Below, piece after piece: positions 18,196-27,374 of a stretch of 58,614 bases of DNA. The position numbers and the translations under genes are program-made. Location of the stretch: positions 1 through 58,614 of the forward strand of contig CALMLW010000351.1 in assembly GCA_937868015.1 (NCBI GenBank). The letters run 5' to 3'. How positions within the stretch are numbered: position 1 is the stretch's first letter; every line of letters starts with the position of its first letter. The notes under the pieces are model-generated. The model was not told the origin of the DNA and did not search any database. It was given only the letters and a program-made list of their open reading frames with translations. The stretch is from an uncultured Synergistaceae bacterium. Its GTDB lineage: Bacteria; Synergistota; Synergistia; Synergistales; Aminiphilaceae.

Positions 18196-19473
18196 CTACA
18201 TCTTCTCCCACCGAGGAGACATCGCGCGCCACGTCGCCCGCGCCGCCCCGCCCAAGCCTTCCACGTAATCCCTTCCTCGAAGCCCGGCGTCCCTTCCCTC
18301 GTCCGACAGCGTCCATCGCCAGGCCTCCGCCAGGCTCGACGCATCTGTCACCGTCCGAGCCGCCCCCAGGAATTCCAGGGCCTTGGCCCCTTCGGCAAAG
18401 TCCTCCATGTGGGGCCCTCGCACCACGGGCACCCCCCAGGCGGCGGGCTCCAGGAGGTTCTGTCCCCCCCGGGGCACCAGGCTTCCCCCCACGAAGGCCC
18501 CCCGGGCCCATCGGTATAGGGAAAAAAGCACCCCCACCCGATCCACCACCAGTATAGTCCAACTCCCGGGGTTTTCGGAAAAAAGCCCCGCTGGCCCCGT
18601 CAGCTGGGCCTCTTGACACACCTCTCTCCCCCGCTCCGGGTGGCGGGGCACCAGGATCAATCGCAGCGAGGGGCACTCCCCTCGGAGCTGGCGAAAGGCC
18701 TCCAGCGCCACGGTCTCTTCTCCGGCGTGGGTGCTCCCGGCAAGGACAAATGGACCGTCGCATGGCGGGGCGACCGAAAGGGTCTCGGGGGCCCCACGGC
18801 GGTGCAAAAGGGCATCCACCTTACAATCTCCCAGGACTTGCACCCGCTCTCCGGGGGCCCCCAACGCCACGATGCGGGCCCGATCTTCCTCGGATCGCAT
18901 GAAAAGGCCCTCAAAAGAACCCCACACGTCCTTCCACACAAAGCTCCATCGTCGAGCGCGGTCAAAGGTGCGGGGCGAAAGGCGGCCGTTGGCCAGAAAG
19001 GTCGGGATTCGGCGCCGCCGGAGGGCGAAGAGCAGGGTGGGCCAGATCTCGGTCTCCATCACCACATAGCCCCGGGGAGAGAGGGCCTCCACGGCCCTTT
19101 CCACAAAGGTCGGCACGTCCCAGGGGTAGTATATCAGGGCATCAAGGTACCCCTCCAAGAGGGTGCGAGCCATGGCCCGTCCCGTGGGGGTGATGGTGGA
19201 AAGGACCACGGGGATCCCTCCCTGGCTCTCTTCCTTGACGATCCGTACCAAAGGGGCGGCGGCCTGGACCTCTCCCACGGAGACGGCGTGGATCCAAAGG
19301 GGATGGGCCTTCCCTAGCTCCCTCAGATCCTTTCCCAGCTCTCCCCGCCGCTCGTCGTACCCTTCACCGTACCGCCGCCGGAGACGGGGTTCCCAGGCGG
19401 CGTGGACCCCCCGGGCCAGCAGACCGTAAGGCCCCAGCCACCACGGCTCCCCTAGGCCCCGCCCCTCGACCAT
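18196..19473 (-). CDS. waaA: Kdo (lipid IVA) 3-deoxy-D-manno-octulosonic acid transferase
   Basis: Transfers Kdo (or Kdo8N) from CMP to the lipid A precursor at the inner membrane. The 425-residue protein has the GT-B pattern of WaaA/KdtA: HAVSVGEVQAAAPL, STITPTGRAMA, the METEIWPTLL motif, LAGSTHAGEE and GGSLVPRGGQNLLEPAAWG near the C-terminus. Start: ATG 19473 lies 1 nt after the kdsD stop. Upstream in-frame codons fall inside kdsD. An N-terminal membrane segment (WWLGPYGLLARG region) is weaker than in E. coli. How many Kdo units it adds cannot be told from sequence. Confidence 0.93.
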   Translation of the reverse strand: MVEGRGLGEPWWLGPYGLLARGVHAAWEPRLRRRYGEGYDERRGELGKDLRELGKAHPLWIHAVSVGEVQAAAPLVRIVKEESQGGIPVVLSTITPTGRAMARTLLEGYLDALIYYPWDVPTFVERAVEALSPRGYVVMETEIWPTLLFALRRRRIPTFLANGRLSPRTFDRARRWSFVWKDVWGSFEGLFMRSEEDRARIVALGAPGERVQVLGDCKVDALLHRRGAPETLSVAPPCDGPFVLAGSTHAGEETVALEAFRQLRGECPSLRLILVPRHPERGREVCQEAQLTGPAGLFSENPGSWTILVVDRVGVLFSLYRWARGAFVGGSLVPRGGQNLLEPAAWGVPVVRGPHMEDFAEGAKALEFLGAARTVTDASSLAEAWRWTLSDEGRDAGLRGRDYVEGLGGAARATWRAMSPRWEKM

Positions 19474-19474
19474 G

Positions 19475-20488
19475 TCAAGCCAGGCCCGCTTTGAGGAGTT
19501 CGTGCAGGTGGATGATCCCCACGGGCTTCCCCTGGCGCACCGCCATGAGGACGGAGACTTCATGGCGCTCCATGAGGAGCACCGCCTCGGCGGCGAGGCG
19601 GTCCGGCGCTATGGTCTTCGGGGACAGCGTCATGGCTTCTTCGATGGGGGCGTCCATGGAAGGGTGAAGGGATCGCTCCAGAAAGCGCCGCAGGTCTCCA
19701 TCGGTGAAAATCCCCACCAGAAATCCTTCTTCGTCGGTCACCGCCGTGGCCCCATACCCTTTACTGGTCATTTCAAAAAGGGCCTCACTCACCGTGGCCC
19801 CTCGCTCCACCCGGGGCAGGCGCTCTCCCGATCCCATGAGGTCTTCCACCCGGAGCAGGAGCTTTCTCCCCAGAGCTCCGCCGGGGTGGAAGAGGGCGAA
19901 GTCCTCCTGGCACAACCCCCGGAGCTCCGTCACCATGCCCGCCAGGGCGTCTCCCAGGGCCAATTGGAGCGTGGTGCTACTGGTGGGAGCCAGGTTCAAG
20001 GGATCCGCCTCGCGCTCCACGGCGGCAAGGAGCACCACGTCCGCTTCTTGGGCCAGACGGGAGGATTCCTTCCCCGTCATGGCAATGATGGGGGCCCCGA
20101 TGCGCCGGAAGAAGGGGAGGAGCTCCAGCACCTCCCGGGTTTCACCGCTGTTGCTCAGGAAAAGGCCCACGTCCCCCCGGCAGACCATGCCCAGATCGCC
20201 GTGAGATCCCTCCGTGGCGTGGAGGAAAAAAGACGGGGTCCCCAACGAGGCGAAGGTGGCGGCGATCTTCCGGCCTATGAGTCCCGACTTGCCCAGGCCA
20301 CTCACCACCAAGCGGCCGTCGCAGGCGGCGATGCGCCGGGCGGCCTCCACCATCTCATCTCCCACCCGCCCAGCGGCCCGGAGGAGTTCTTCTCCTTCCT
20401 GGCGAAGCACCCGACGCCCGGTCTCTAACAGGGCCTCGCCCTCCACGGGGCAGAGGTCCCGGTCTCGGGGAAGCATGGGGCAGCTCAT
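19475..20488 (-). CDS. kdsD: D-arabinose 5-phosphate isomerase
   Basis: Interconverts ribulose 5-phosphate and arabinose 5-phosphate, the first committed step to Kdo. The 337-residue protein has an SIS domain (about 30-170: [39 protein letters not shown]) and two CBS domains (about 200-337). These end in [25 protein letters not shown], close to the KpsF/GutQ/KdsD consensus. The ATG at 20488 overlaps the kdsA stop as ATGA, so it is translationally coupled. In-frame upstream codons belong to kdsA sequence. Confidence 0.95.
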   Translation of the reverse strand: MSCPMLPRDRDLCPVEGEALLETGRRVLRQEGEELLRAAGRVGDEMVEAARRIAACDGRLVVSGLGKSGLIGRKIAATFASLGTPSFFLHATEGSHGDLGMVCRGDVGLFLSNSGETREVLELLPFFRRIGAPIIAMTGKESSRLAQEADVVLLAAVEREADPLNLAPTSSTTLQLALGDALAGMVTELRGLCQEDFALFHPGGALGRKLLLRVEDLMGSGERLPRVERGATVSEALFEMTSKGYGATAVTDEEGFLVGIFTDGDLRRFLERSLHPSMDAPIEEAMTLSPKTIAPDRLAAEAVLLMERHEVSVLMAVRQGKPVGIIHLHELLKAGLA

Positions 20489-21333
20489 TGCCACCATGCC
20501 AAGTCGGCGGGACCCAGGGGTTGGACCGCTCGAAATAGCGCCGCCACCTCCGAAAGAACCCGCTCCATCCGGTTCAAAGGCACCACGTTGGGACCGTCCG
20601 AAAGGGCCTTCTCCGGACAGGGATGGGTTTCCATGAAGAGGGCATCGACCCCCGCCGCCACGGCACATCGGGCCAGGGGTAGGACAAAACGCCGGTCTCC
20701 GCCGCTGCAATCCCCCTGCCCTCCCGGCATCTGCACGCTGTGGGTGGCGTCAAAGACCACGGGGCACCCCAGGTCCCTCATGATGGGCAGGGAGCGCATG
20801 TCCACCACCAACTGGTGATAGCCGAAGGACGTGCCCCGCTCGCAGAGGAGGATCTCCCGGCACCCTCCCCCCCGGAGCTTTTCCACCACGGGAGCCATGT
20901 CCTGGGGGGCCAGAAACTGGGCTTTCTTGACGTTCACCGGTTTGCCCGTCTGGGCCGCCGCCAGGAGAAGGTCGGTCTGTCGGCAGAGAAAGGCGGGGAT
21001 CTGGAGCAAATCCACGGACTCCGCCACGGGCCCCGCCTGCCACGCCTCGTGGATGTCCGTGAGCACGGGGACCTCCAGGCGATCCCGAATCTCCCGGAGC
21101 CAGTCGATGCCCCGCTCCAGCCCCGGCCCCCGGAAGCTCGAAAGGGACGTGCGGTTCGCCTTGTCGAAGGAAGCCTTGAAGACGTACCCCAGCCCCAGGG
21201 ATCGGCAGAGATCACGACAGGCCTCCCCTACCTCCAGGGCCATCTCCAGACTCTCCAAGACGCAGGGCCCCGCAAAGATGGCCAGGGTTCCCTCCCCCAC
21301 GGTCACATCGCCCACCCGTACGCTACGCTCCAT
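20485..21333 (-). CDS. kdsA: 3-deoxy-8-phosphooctulonate synthase, metal-dependent type
   Basis: Condenses phosphoenolpyruvate with arabinose 5-phosphate to Kdo 8-phosphate. The 282-residue protein shows [58 protein letters not shown] and [12 protein letters not shown]. The N-terminal motif is FAGPCVLES with Cys24. That cysteine is the metal ligand of the Aquifex-type metal-dependent class, while E. coli KdsA has Asn at this place. It overlaps kdsB by 11 nt upstream and kdsD by 4 nt downstream. Confidence 0.97.
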   Translation of the reverse strand: MERSVRVGDVTVGEGTLAIFAGPCVLESLEMALEVGEACRDLCRSLGLGYVFKASFDKANRTSLSSFRGPGLERGIDWLREIRDRLEVPVLTDIHEAWQAGPVAESVDLLQIPAFLCRQTDLLLAAAQTGKPVNVKKAQFLAPQDMAPVVEKLRGGGCREILLCERGTSFGYHQLVVDMRSLPIMRDLGCPVVFDATHSVQMPGGQGDCSGGDRRFVLPLARCAVAAGVDALFMETHPCPEKALSDGPNVVPLNRMERVLSEVAALFRAVQPLGPADLAWWQ

Positions 21334-22072
21334 GGTGATCCCCTTCCTCTGCGAGGCGCGCCAAATGGCGCTCGCAGGCCTCCACGTCCGCCGGAGTGTC
21401 TATTTCGATGGTGTCCCGTTCCACGGGGACGCAGCGGATGGCATGCCCCCGTTCCAACACCCGAAGCATCTCCAGGCTCTCGATGCGCTCCAGGGGCGTG
21501 GGCTCCCAGGAGGCAAAATCCAGCAAAAAGTTCCGCCGATAGGCGTAGGGGCCTATGTGCTTGAACCAGACCCCTCCCGGATGGCGCGGATAGGGGATGG
21601 GAGATCGGCTGAAATAAAGGGCCTTCCCCTGGCCGTCGAAGACCATCTTCACGATGTGGGGGTCGGGGACTTCTTCGATGCGTTCGATGCGCTTGGCCAA
21701 TACCGCAAGCTGGATGGCTTCGTCCGCTTCCAGGGCCTCCACCAAGGGGTCCACCATGTCGGGCCCCACCAAGGGGTCGTCCACTTGGATGTTAAGCACC
21801 ACGTCCTCGCTCCGACGCCGGGCCACCCAGGCCACCCGATCTCCTCCGCTGGGGAGCTCCGGGGGCGTCATCTCCACGACTCCCCCTTCGGCCTCCACCA
21901 CGAGGCGCACCTCGGGGGAGTCCGTGGCCACCACCACTGCGTCTACCCGGCGACAGCGCTGGACGTTCCGTAGCACCCGTACCACCAAAGGAACTCCCGC
22001 CACCGGCACCAGAGGCTTCCCCGGAAGGCGAGTGCTCGCATACCGGGCGGGAATGACCGCCAACGTGCTCAT
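21323..22072 (-). CDS. kdsB: CMP-Kdo synthetase, possibly Kdo8N-specific
   Basis: Activates Kdo (here perhaps Kdo8N) with CTP. The 249-residue protein opens [21 protein letters not shown], the CTP-binding signature. It has [29 protein letters not shown] and the late [12 protein letters not shown] metal-binding segment. The central motif, normally NVQGDEP, reads NIQVDDP (near residues 94-100), changing two residues beside the metal and sugar site. ATG 22072 overlaps the upstream stop (ATGA). The altered motif and the downstream kdnBA pair suggest an 8-amino substrate. This needs an assay. Confidence 0.92.
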   Translation of the reverse strand: MSTLAVIPARYASTRLPGKPLVPVAGVPLVVRVLRNVQRCRRVDAVVVATDSPEVRLVVEAEGGVVEMTPPELPSGGDRVAWVARRRSEDVVLNIQVDDPLVGPDMVDPLVEALEADEAIQLAVLAKRIERIEEVPDPHIVKMVFDGQGKALYFSRSPIPYPRHPGGVWFKHIGPYAYRRNFLLDFASWEPTPLERIESLEMLRVLERGHAIRCVPVERDTIEIDTPADVEACERHLARLAEEGDHHGA

Positions 22073-24486
22073 ATCTTCATCTCCTTCGCGTCCCCCGGGA
22101 CCGTCCCGGCGGGGCCCTCCGGCGCGCCCCATCCCCCTCCGGAAGCCCCCGGAGTCTCCGGCCCCCAGGAGGCCAGAAAGGCGTTCAGGCGCTCCGCCAC
22201 GGCACAGCGTCCCTCCCATCCTAACACGGACGCCACGTGGGACACCACCGCGTCCAGGGCCCCTCCTCCCCCTAAGGCCCGGGCCCCCGCCCGACCCATG
22301 GCACACCGCCGGGCCTCGTCCCGGAGCAGGGCGTCCACCTCTTGGGCCAGGGCGTCCGCCTCGGGGGGGACCAGCACTTCCGCCTCTCCCAAGAGTTTTT
22401 TTTGCACCAGCTTTCCCTTTTCCAGCACGGAAACCACCGGCACTCCCAGCCCCGCGCAGACCTGATTCGCCGTCCCTCCGAGCCCCAGGACCACCTGGGC
22501 TCCCTTCGCCCCCCGCGCCACGGGATCGGCGGTCACTCGCACCCGAAGGCCCGATGGCCCCAGGAGGGTTTCTCCCTCCAGGCGCCATCCCCTCCGGAGC
22601 GCCGCTTCGGCGAAGCGCCCCCGTTCCAGGGTGGGGGCCAAAACCAATAGGAAAGAGACCGCCTGGCGCTCCCAAATTTTCACCGCCGCGTCCAGGAGCA
22701 ACGCCAAGTCGTCATAGGCCCTTCCCCGGCTGCCGGGGAGGAGGAGTACCCGAGGGGGGGCTCCCTTTCCTCCCGGTCCACGGATATTATCCCCCGACAA
22801 AGGGATTTTCTGGATGTCTTCTTCCGCCAGATCCATGATGGGATTACCACAAAAGGCCGCCGGCACCCCGTGGCGCCGGAGCTCCTCCGCCGTGGCCCCG
22901 TCCCGGGTCCAAACCATGCGGCACCGATGCCGCAACACCAGGCGCTCCAGGTGCCAATGCCCCCCCAAAAGCTCGCTTTTAGCGGTGGCCACCAGCAGGG
23001 GGGCCTGCCCCTGCCCCCAGAGGGTATGCAGGAGAAGATAGACATCTCCCACACAGAGCACGGTGCGCGCCCTCCCCCGGTAATCCTCCCAGGCTCGAAG
23101 CTGCCCTCGTACCTGCCCCAGGAGACCGCTGCGCAGGTCTCGCCAGAAGTCACCCCAGCTATACTTCACCACTCCGCCGCTGGGGGTCTCCGCCGGAGGA
23201 GAAAGAACGGGGATTTTCCGTTCGGCATAGGCCTGACCCCGCCCCACCAAGGAAAAGGCCTCCACCCTTCCCCCGGGAAAACGGCGCCGTAGCTTGTCCG
23301 CCAGCAGGCTTCCCATGGCGTCCTCCCCGAAGCCGTTGGAAGCCACCACCATGCGGGGCACCAACCCCTGCCCCAGGGTCTTCCAGAACCGCCCGGGATC
23401 ATCCAGCACGGTGCGCACCCGGGGAAACCACACCGACAAATCCTCCTGGGGGGGGGGTTTATCATCGGGACAAAAGGGGGATCCCCCCGGGCTAAGGGGC
23501 AGGTTGTACACGTCCTTTTCGGTGCAGACCAGGGATCGCACCCCCAGGGTTCGGGCCAACCGCTCCAGAGCCATCACGTCCTCCGGGGAGTAGTGGTGGT
23601 GGTCTCGAAAGATCCGCTCTCCCCGGAGGCGCACCCCTTGGCGCTCCAGGAGGCGCCGGAAGCTCTCAGGGCTCCCGATGGCGGAAAAGGCCAATACCCC
23701 TCCGGAAAAGTCGGGCCCGTCGGGCTCCCATCCCCCGTCCCGGGCCCGGAACCACCCCCCAAAGGCCAGCCGAGATCGGAAGATCCTCTCGGCGGGCACG
23801 ATGCTCTTCAGGCGGCGCTCCAGATCTTCCAACACTTCGGGCAATACCTGATCCACCTTGGTAAGCACCACCGCATGGGATCGGACAAGGCCCTCCACTC
23901 CTTCCCGGAGCAGGCCCGCAGGAAAGTACCGTCCATTACCCCAGGGGCAGGCGGCATCCACCAGGACCACGTCCACATCGCGCCCCATGCGGCGGTGTTG
24001 AAAAGCATCGTCGGCCACCACCACGTCGCACCCCCGCTGGGCCAACAGGGCCACCCCCTGCCGCCGGTCCGCCGCCACGCAGACCGGACAGGGGCGGAGC
24101 TGGGCGGAAAGGAGTAGGGGTTCATCCCCCGTAAGCGCCCGATCCCCCCGCCCCCCTTCCACCAAAAGGGGAGTGCGAGTCCGTCCTCCATATCCCCGGC
24201 TCACCACCCCGGGGGCGAGCCCCGCCCGAACCAGGGTCTCCACCAACATGGCCACGAAGGGGGTCTTATTCGTCCCTCCCAGCGTGAGGTTACCCACGCT
24301 CACCACGGGAAGAAGGGGCTCTTCGGAGAGCCACCACCCGTGGTCAAACCCCCGATTCCTCCACCGGGCCCAGGCCCCCACGGCCCATCCCAGGGGCGCC
24401 AGCAGGTGCCATCCGACGAAGGCCTCTTCGCCCCGGGCGTGGGCCAGAAAGCTCTGCAGGACCCTCTCGGCTTTCCTTTCGGACAC
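22069..24486 (-). CDS. lpxK: Fusion of tetraacyldisaccharide 4'-kinase (LpxK) with an LpxB-related glycosyltransferase domain
   Basis: 805 residues in two parts. Residues 1-370 are LpxK, the kinase that phosphorylates the lipid A disaccharide at 4'. Motifs are SVGNLTLGGTNKTP, VVSRGYGGR, TGDEPLLL, VVADDAFQHRR and DHHHYSPEDV. Its P-loop reads GGTNKTP where GGTGKTP is usual. Residues about 378-790 are a GT-B domain like the lipid-A-disaccharide-synthase-related proteins known in cyanobacteria: VVASNGFGEDAMGS, LLLPGSRGRAYDD, GLGGTANQVCAGLGVPVV. LpxK alone is about 330 residues, so this is a true fusion with no internal stop. The GTG start at 24486 has GGAGGG about 12 nt upstream, next to the msbA stop. 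The role of the second domain is unknown; a real lpxB lies nearby. Confidence 0.88.
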   Translation of the reverse strand: MSERKAERVLQSFLAHARGEEAFVGWHLLAPLGWAVGAWARWRNRGFDHGWWLSEEPLLPVVSVGNLTLGGTNKTPFVAMLVETLVRAGLAPGVVSRGYGGRTRTPLLVEGGRGDRALTGDEPLLLSAQLRPCPVCVAADRRQGVALLAQRGCDVVVADDAFQHRRMGRDVDVVLVDAACPWGNGRYFPAGLLREGVEGLVRSHAVVLTKVDQVLPEVLEDLERRLKSIVPAERIFRSRLAFGGWFRARDGGWEPDGPDFSGGVLAFSAIGSPESFRRLLERQGVRLRGERIFRDHHHYSPEDVMALERLARTLGVRSLVCTEKDVYNLPLSPGGSPFCPDDKPPPQEDLSVWFPRVRTVLDDPGRFWKTLGQGLVPRMVVASNGFGEDAMGSLLADKLRRRFPGGRVEAFSLVGRGQAYAERKIPVLSPPAETPSGGVVKYSWGDFWRDLRSGLLGQVRGQLRAWEDYRGRARTVLCVGDVYLLLHTLWGQGQAPLLVATAKSELLGGHWHLERLVLRHRCRMVWTRDGATAEELRRHGVPAAFCGNPIMDLAEEDIQKIPLSGDNIRGPGGKGAPPRVLLLPGSRGRAYDDLALLLDAAVKIWERQAVSFLLVLAPTLERGRFAEAALRRGWRLEGETLLGPSGLRVRVTADPVARGAKGAQVVLGLGGTANQVCAGLGVPVVSVLEKGKLVQKKLLGEAEVLVPPEADALAQEVDALLRDEARRCAMGRAGARALGGGGALDAVVSHVASVLGWEGRCAVAERLNAFLASWGPETPGASGGGWGAPEGPAGTVPGDAKEMKI

Positions 24487-24492
24487 GACGGG

Positions 24493-26241
24493 TCACTTCC
24501 CTCCGCCAGCGGCACCGAACTGGAGCGAGTAGAGGCGATGGTATACCCCCCGCCGGGCCAAGAGCTCCTCGTGGGTACCCTGCTCCGTCACCCGCCCCTG
24601 GTCCAATACCAGGATCCGGTGGGCGTCGCGCACCGTGGAGAGCCGGTGGGCGATGACCAGCACGGTCCGCCCCCGAAAGACCCGGCGCAGGGCCGCCTGG
24701 ATTTGGGCCTCCACGTCCGCGTCCAGCGAGGCCGTGGCCTCGTCCATGATGAGGATCCGAGGGTCGCGCACCAAGGCCCGGGCGATGGCCACCCGCTGAC
24801 GTTGTCCTCCGCTGAGCGTGGCCCCCCGCTCCCCCACCTCGGTGTCATAGCCCCGGGGAAGGGTTTCGATGAAATCGGCAATCCCCGCCTGGCACGCCGC
24901 ATCCCGAACGCGCCCCTCGTCCGCCCAGGCACAGCCGTAGGCGATGTTGTAGAAAAGGGTTCCCTTGAGCAGCACGGGGTCCTGGGGGACGATGCCAATC
25001 TGACGGCGCAGCTCGGGGAGATTCAGCGTACGAAGATCGTGCCCATCCACCCGGACCACCCCCCGCTGGGGGTCGTAAAACCGGGGAACCAAATCCGCCA
25101 GGGTGGATTTTCCCGCCCCCGTGGCCCCCACCAGGGCCACCACCTCCCCCGGAACGATGCCAAGCGAGAGACCCCGCAATACGGGGCGGGCGGGATCGTA
25201 GGCAAAGTGGACGTCTTCCAGAGATATTTCCCCTCGAAGGCGCCCCGGGGACAAGGGTGAGGCGGGAAGGACCAGGCCTGCGGGCTGGTCGAGCATATCG
25301 AAGATCCGGTCCGCCGAGGCGAGCCCTTGGGAGATGCGGCTTACGCTCCGGCTCACCACCCTCAGGGGTTGGACCATGAAACCCAGGTACCCCAAAAAGG
25401 CGATGAGCTCCCCCGGGGAGAGGCGGCCCTCGATGACATCGCGCCCCCCAAGCCAGAGAATGAAGGCCAACGCCGCCACCAGGGCCACTTCCACGCCCCC
25501 TTCGAGGAGAGCCAGAATGTGGGTGCCCCGCATGAGGGCCCGGAAGTTTGCCTCGCTCCGCTGGCGAAACTTGTCCAGTTCCTCTTCCTCCGTGACGAAG
25601 GCCTGCACGATGCGCAAAGACCCCAGGGCCTCCTGGGCCCCCGCCGCCAAAGAGGCCAGACACGACTGGATTTCGTGTCCCACCCCCCGGAGCCGCTTGG
25701 ACGATCGGTCGATGAACCACGCCGCCAGGGGGAGGATGGTCCAGGTCACCAAGGTGAGGCGCCAGTTGATATAGAGCAAAAATCCCGCCATGCCCAAGAA
25801 GGAAAGGCCCTGCACCACTAGGTCCACCAGGGCCGTGGTGGCCACCTCCTGGAGCACCGCCACGTCGTTGGTGATCCGGGACAGAAGGTCCCCCACCCGC
25901 CGTTCCGCGATGAAGGCCAACGAAAGGCGTTGGAGATGGTCGAAGAGCCGGATGCGGAGGTCTAGCACCAGACGCTGCCCCACCTCGGTCATGAGATAAC
26001 GCTGGGCGTAGGAAAAGGCCGCCTTGCCCAGGTAAAGCCCCACGATGCCCCCCGCCAACAAATTGAGCATGCCCAACTCGCGACCTATGAGTACGTCGTC
26101 CACCACGTCCTTGAGGAGCCAGGGGGGAATCATGCCACAGATCGCCGCCCCGAGCATGGCCCCGAAGGCGCCGTAGACCTTCCGCCGGTAGGGCCAGGCA
26201 TGGGCCAATAGCCGTCGGTAGGATCCCCCGGCCTTGCCCAT
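24493..26241 (-). CDS. msbA: Lipid A export ABC transporter, permease and ATPase
   Basis: Flips lipid A-core across the inner membrane. The protein of about 582 residues has an N-terminal six-helix exporter domain (to about 315) and a C-terminal ATPase domain: Walker A GATGAGKST near 377, signature LSGGQRQRVAIARAL near 480, Walker B ILIMDEATASLD, and the AHRLSTV switch His. Position between lpxK and the lpxB-like genes supports MsbA rather than a drug exporter. ATG 26241 shares its A with the upstream stop (TGATG). A GTG three bases earlier is also possible. Confidence 0.93.
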   Translation of the reverse strand: MGKAGGSYRRLLAHAWPYRRKVYGAFGAMLGAAICGMIPPWLLKDVVDDVLIGRELGMLNLLAGGIVGLYLGKAAFSYAQRYLMTEVGQRLVLDLRIRLFDHLQRLSLAFIAERRVGDLLSRITNDVAVLQEVATTALVDLVVQGLSFLGMAGFLLYINWRLTLVTWTILPLAAWFIDRSSKRLRGVGHEIQSCLASLAAGAQEALGSLRIVQAFVTEEEELDKFRQRSEANFRALMRGTHILALLEGGVEVALVAALAFILWLGGRDVIEGRLSPGELIAFLGYLGFMVQPLRVVSRSVSRISQGLASADRIFDMLDQPAGLVLPASPLSPGRLRGEISLEDVHFAYDPARPVLRGLSLGIVPGEVVALVGATGAGKSTLADLVPRFYDPQRGVVRVDGHDLRTLNLPELRRQIGIVPQDPVLLKGTLFYNIAYGCAWADEGRVRDAACQAGIADFIETLPRGYDTEVGERGATLSGGQRQRVAIARALVRDPRILIMDEATASLDADVEAQIQAALRRVFRGRTVLVIAHRLSTVRDAHRILVLDQGRVTEQGTHEELLARRGVYHRLYSLQFGAAGGGK

Positions 26242-27374
26242 CACCGCCCCGCCGCCATTTCTCCGATTCTTTCCGCCAGGCGGTCCGCCGCCCCAGCCCC
26301 CGGGCCTATCTCCTCGGCCAGTTCCCGCAGAGATCTGGTCATCTTCTCCCGTCCCACCTCATCGGTCCAAAGTTCCCGCACCCGGCGCGCCAGGGATTCT
26401 GGCGTCACGGCCCCCACCGCTTCCCAAAGGATTTCCCCCCCCGCCAGCCGGTTGGGCCAGGAAAGGAACTTTCCCCGCCACCGATCCAGGGCCCGGCGCC
26501 GGAGGAAAGATCCCAATCCCGGGAGGCTTTTTGCCAACCCCGCCACCCCTCCCAGGGGGATTTTATCGAAAAACTCGTCGGGGACCACGACCAGCCCCGG
26601 CGTGGTGCAGTGAAGCAGCTCCAAAGTGTTGGTCCCGGGCTGGGTCAGGGCCATATGGGCCCCGGGGAGCACCGTCCCCGCCCCCCCCCTCCAGGGGAGC
26701 ATGCCTCCTTCTCGCCACTGCTCCGCTTCGACGTCGTCCACCGCCGGAGAAAGCACCGCCACGGGGAAAAACTCTCCCCCCTCCCGACGAAGGGTCTCCA
26801 CCAGGCGTTGCAGAAATCCCCGGGCCTCCCGACGGATGGCGGGGCGACTCCCGGGAAAAAGGGCCAAACGGCAGTGATTTTTCCCTCGGGAAGGGGCTTC
26901 GCCCCACGGCGAAGGGCCCCGGTCCAGGGTCAGGGCATCCGCCACTAGATCTCCCACCACTTCACAACGCACCCCGTTGAGCCCCGCCGCCATGGGATTA
27001 AAGGCCGTGGCCACCAGATCGCAGCGTTCGAGCCCCCGTTTGAAGCCGTAGGTGTAGCAGACCAGCGGAGCCTTCCATCGCTCCGCCACCCGCCGCCCCA
27101 CGCCGAGCTCTCCCCCCAATTGCACCACCGCCGCCGCAGGGGTTCCCCCTCGAAGGAAAAAGGCGGCGTACCCTTCGGGACCTTCCCCTCGCACCGACGG
27201 AAGGCGCTCCAGGAGAAGGCGCTCCTCCCCCCCCGCAAACTGACAGGGCAAGAGGCGTAGGCGCACCTCCAGCCCCCGACGCCTCAACGCCGCCGCCAGG
27301 GGGCGACCCCACCCCCACAGTTCTCCCGGGCCATTCACCAGCAGGAGCACGGGGGAGGATGCGGGGGGGATCAT
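26241..27374 (-). CDS. LpxB-like glycosyltransferase paralogue
   Basis: 377 residues with a GT-B layout resembling lipid-A-disaccharide synthase: LLVNGPGELWGWGRPLAAAL at the N-terminus, LALFPGSRPAIRREARGF in the middle and MALTQPGTNTLELLHCTTPGLVVVP at the donor site. It lacks the GEASGD motif of true LpxB, which is present in the gene just upstream. It overlaps lpxB as ATGA and msbA as TGATG, so it is made with them. Likely a lipid- or sugar-related glycosyltransferase in LPS assembly. Its reaction is not known. Confidence 0.75.
   Translation of the reverse strand: MIPPASSPVLLLVNGPGELWGWGRPLAAALRRRGLEVRLRLLPCQFAGGEERLLLERLPSVRGEGPEGYAAFFLRGGTPAAAVVQLGGELGVGRRVAERWKAPLVCYTYGFKRGLERCDLVATAFNPMAAGLNGVRCEVVGDLVADALTLDRGPSPWGEAPSRGKNHCRLALFPGSRPAIRREARGFLQRLVETLRREGGEFFPVAVLSPAVDDVEAEQWREGGMLPWRGGAGTVLPGAHMALTQPGTNTLELLHCTTPGLVVVPDEFFDKIPLGGVAGLAKSLPGLGSFLRRRALDRWRGKFLSWPNRLAGGEILWEAVGAVTPESLARRVRELWTDEVGREKMTRSLRELAEEIGPGAGAADRLAERIGEMAAGR

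Noticed and set aside
22073-22675. N-terminal extension of kdsB into the lpxK fusion gene
   Set aside because: The extension is Gly/Arg-rich and antisense to nothing useful; the CTP-binding motif starts immediately after ATG 22072, which overlaps the upstream stop as ATGA.
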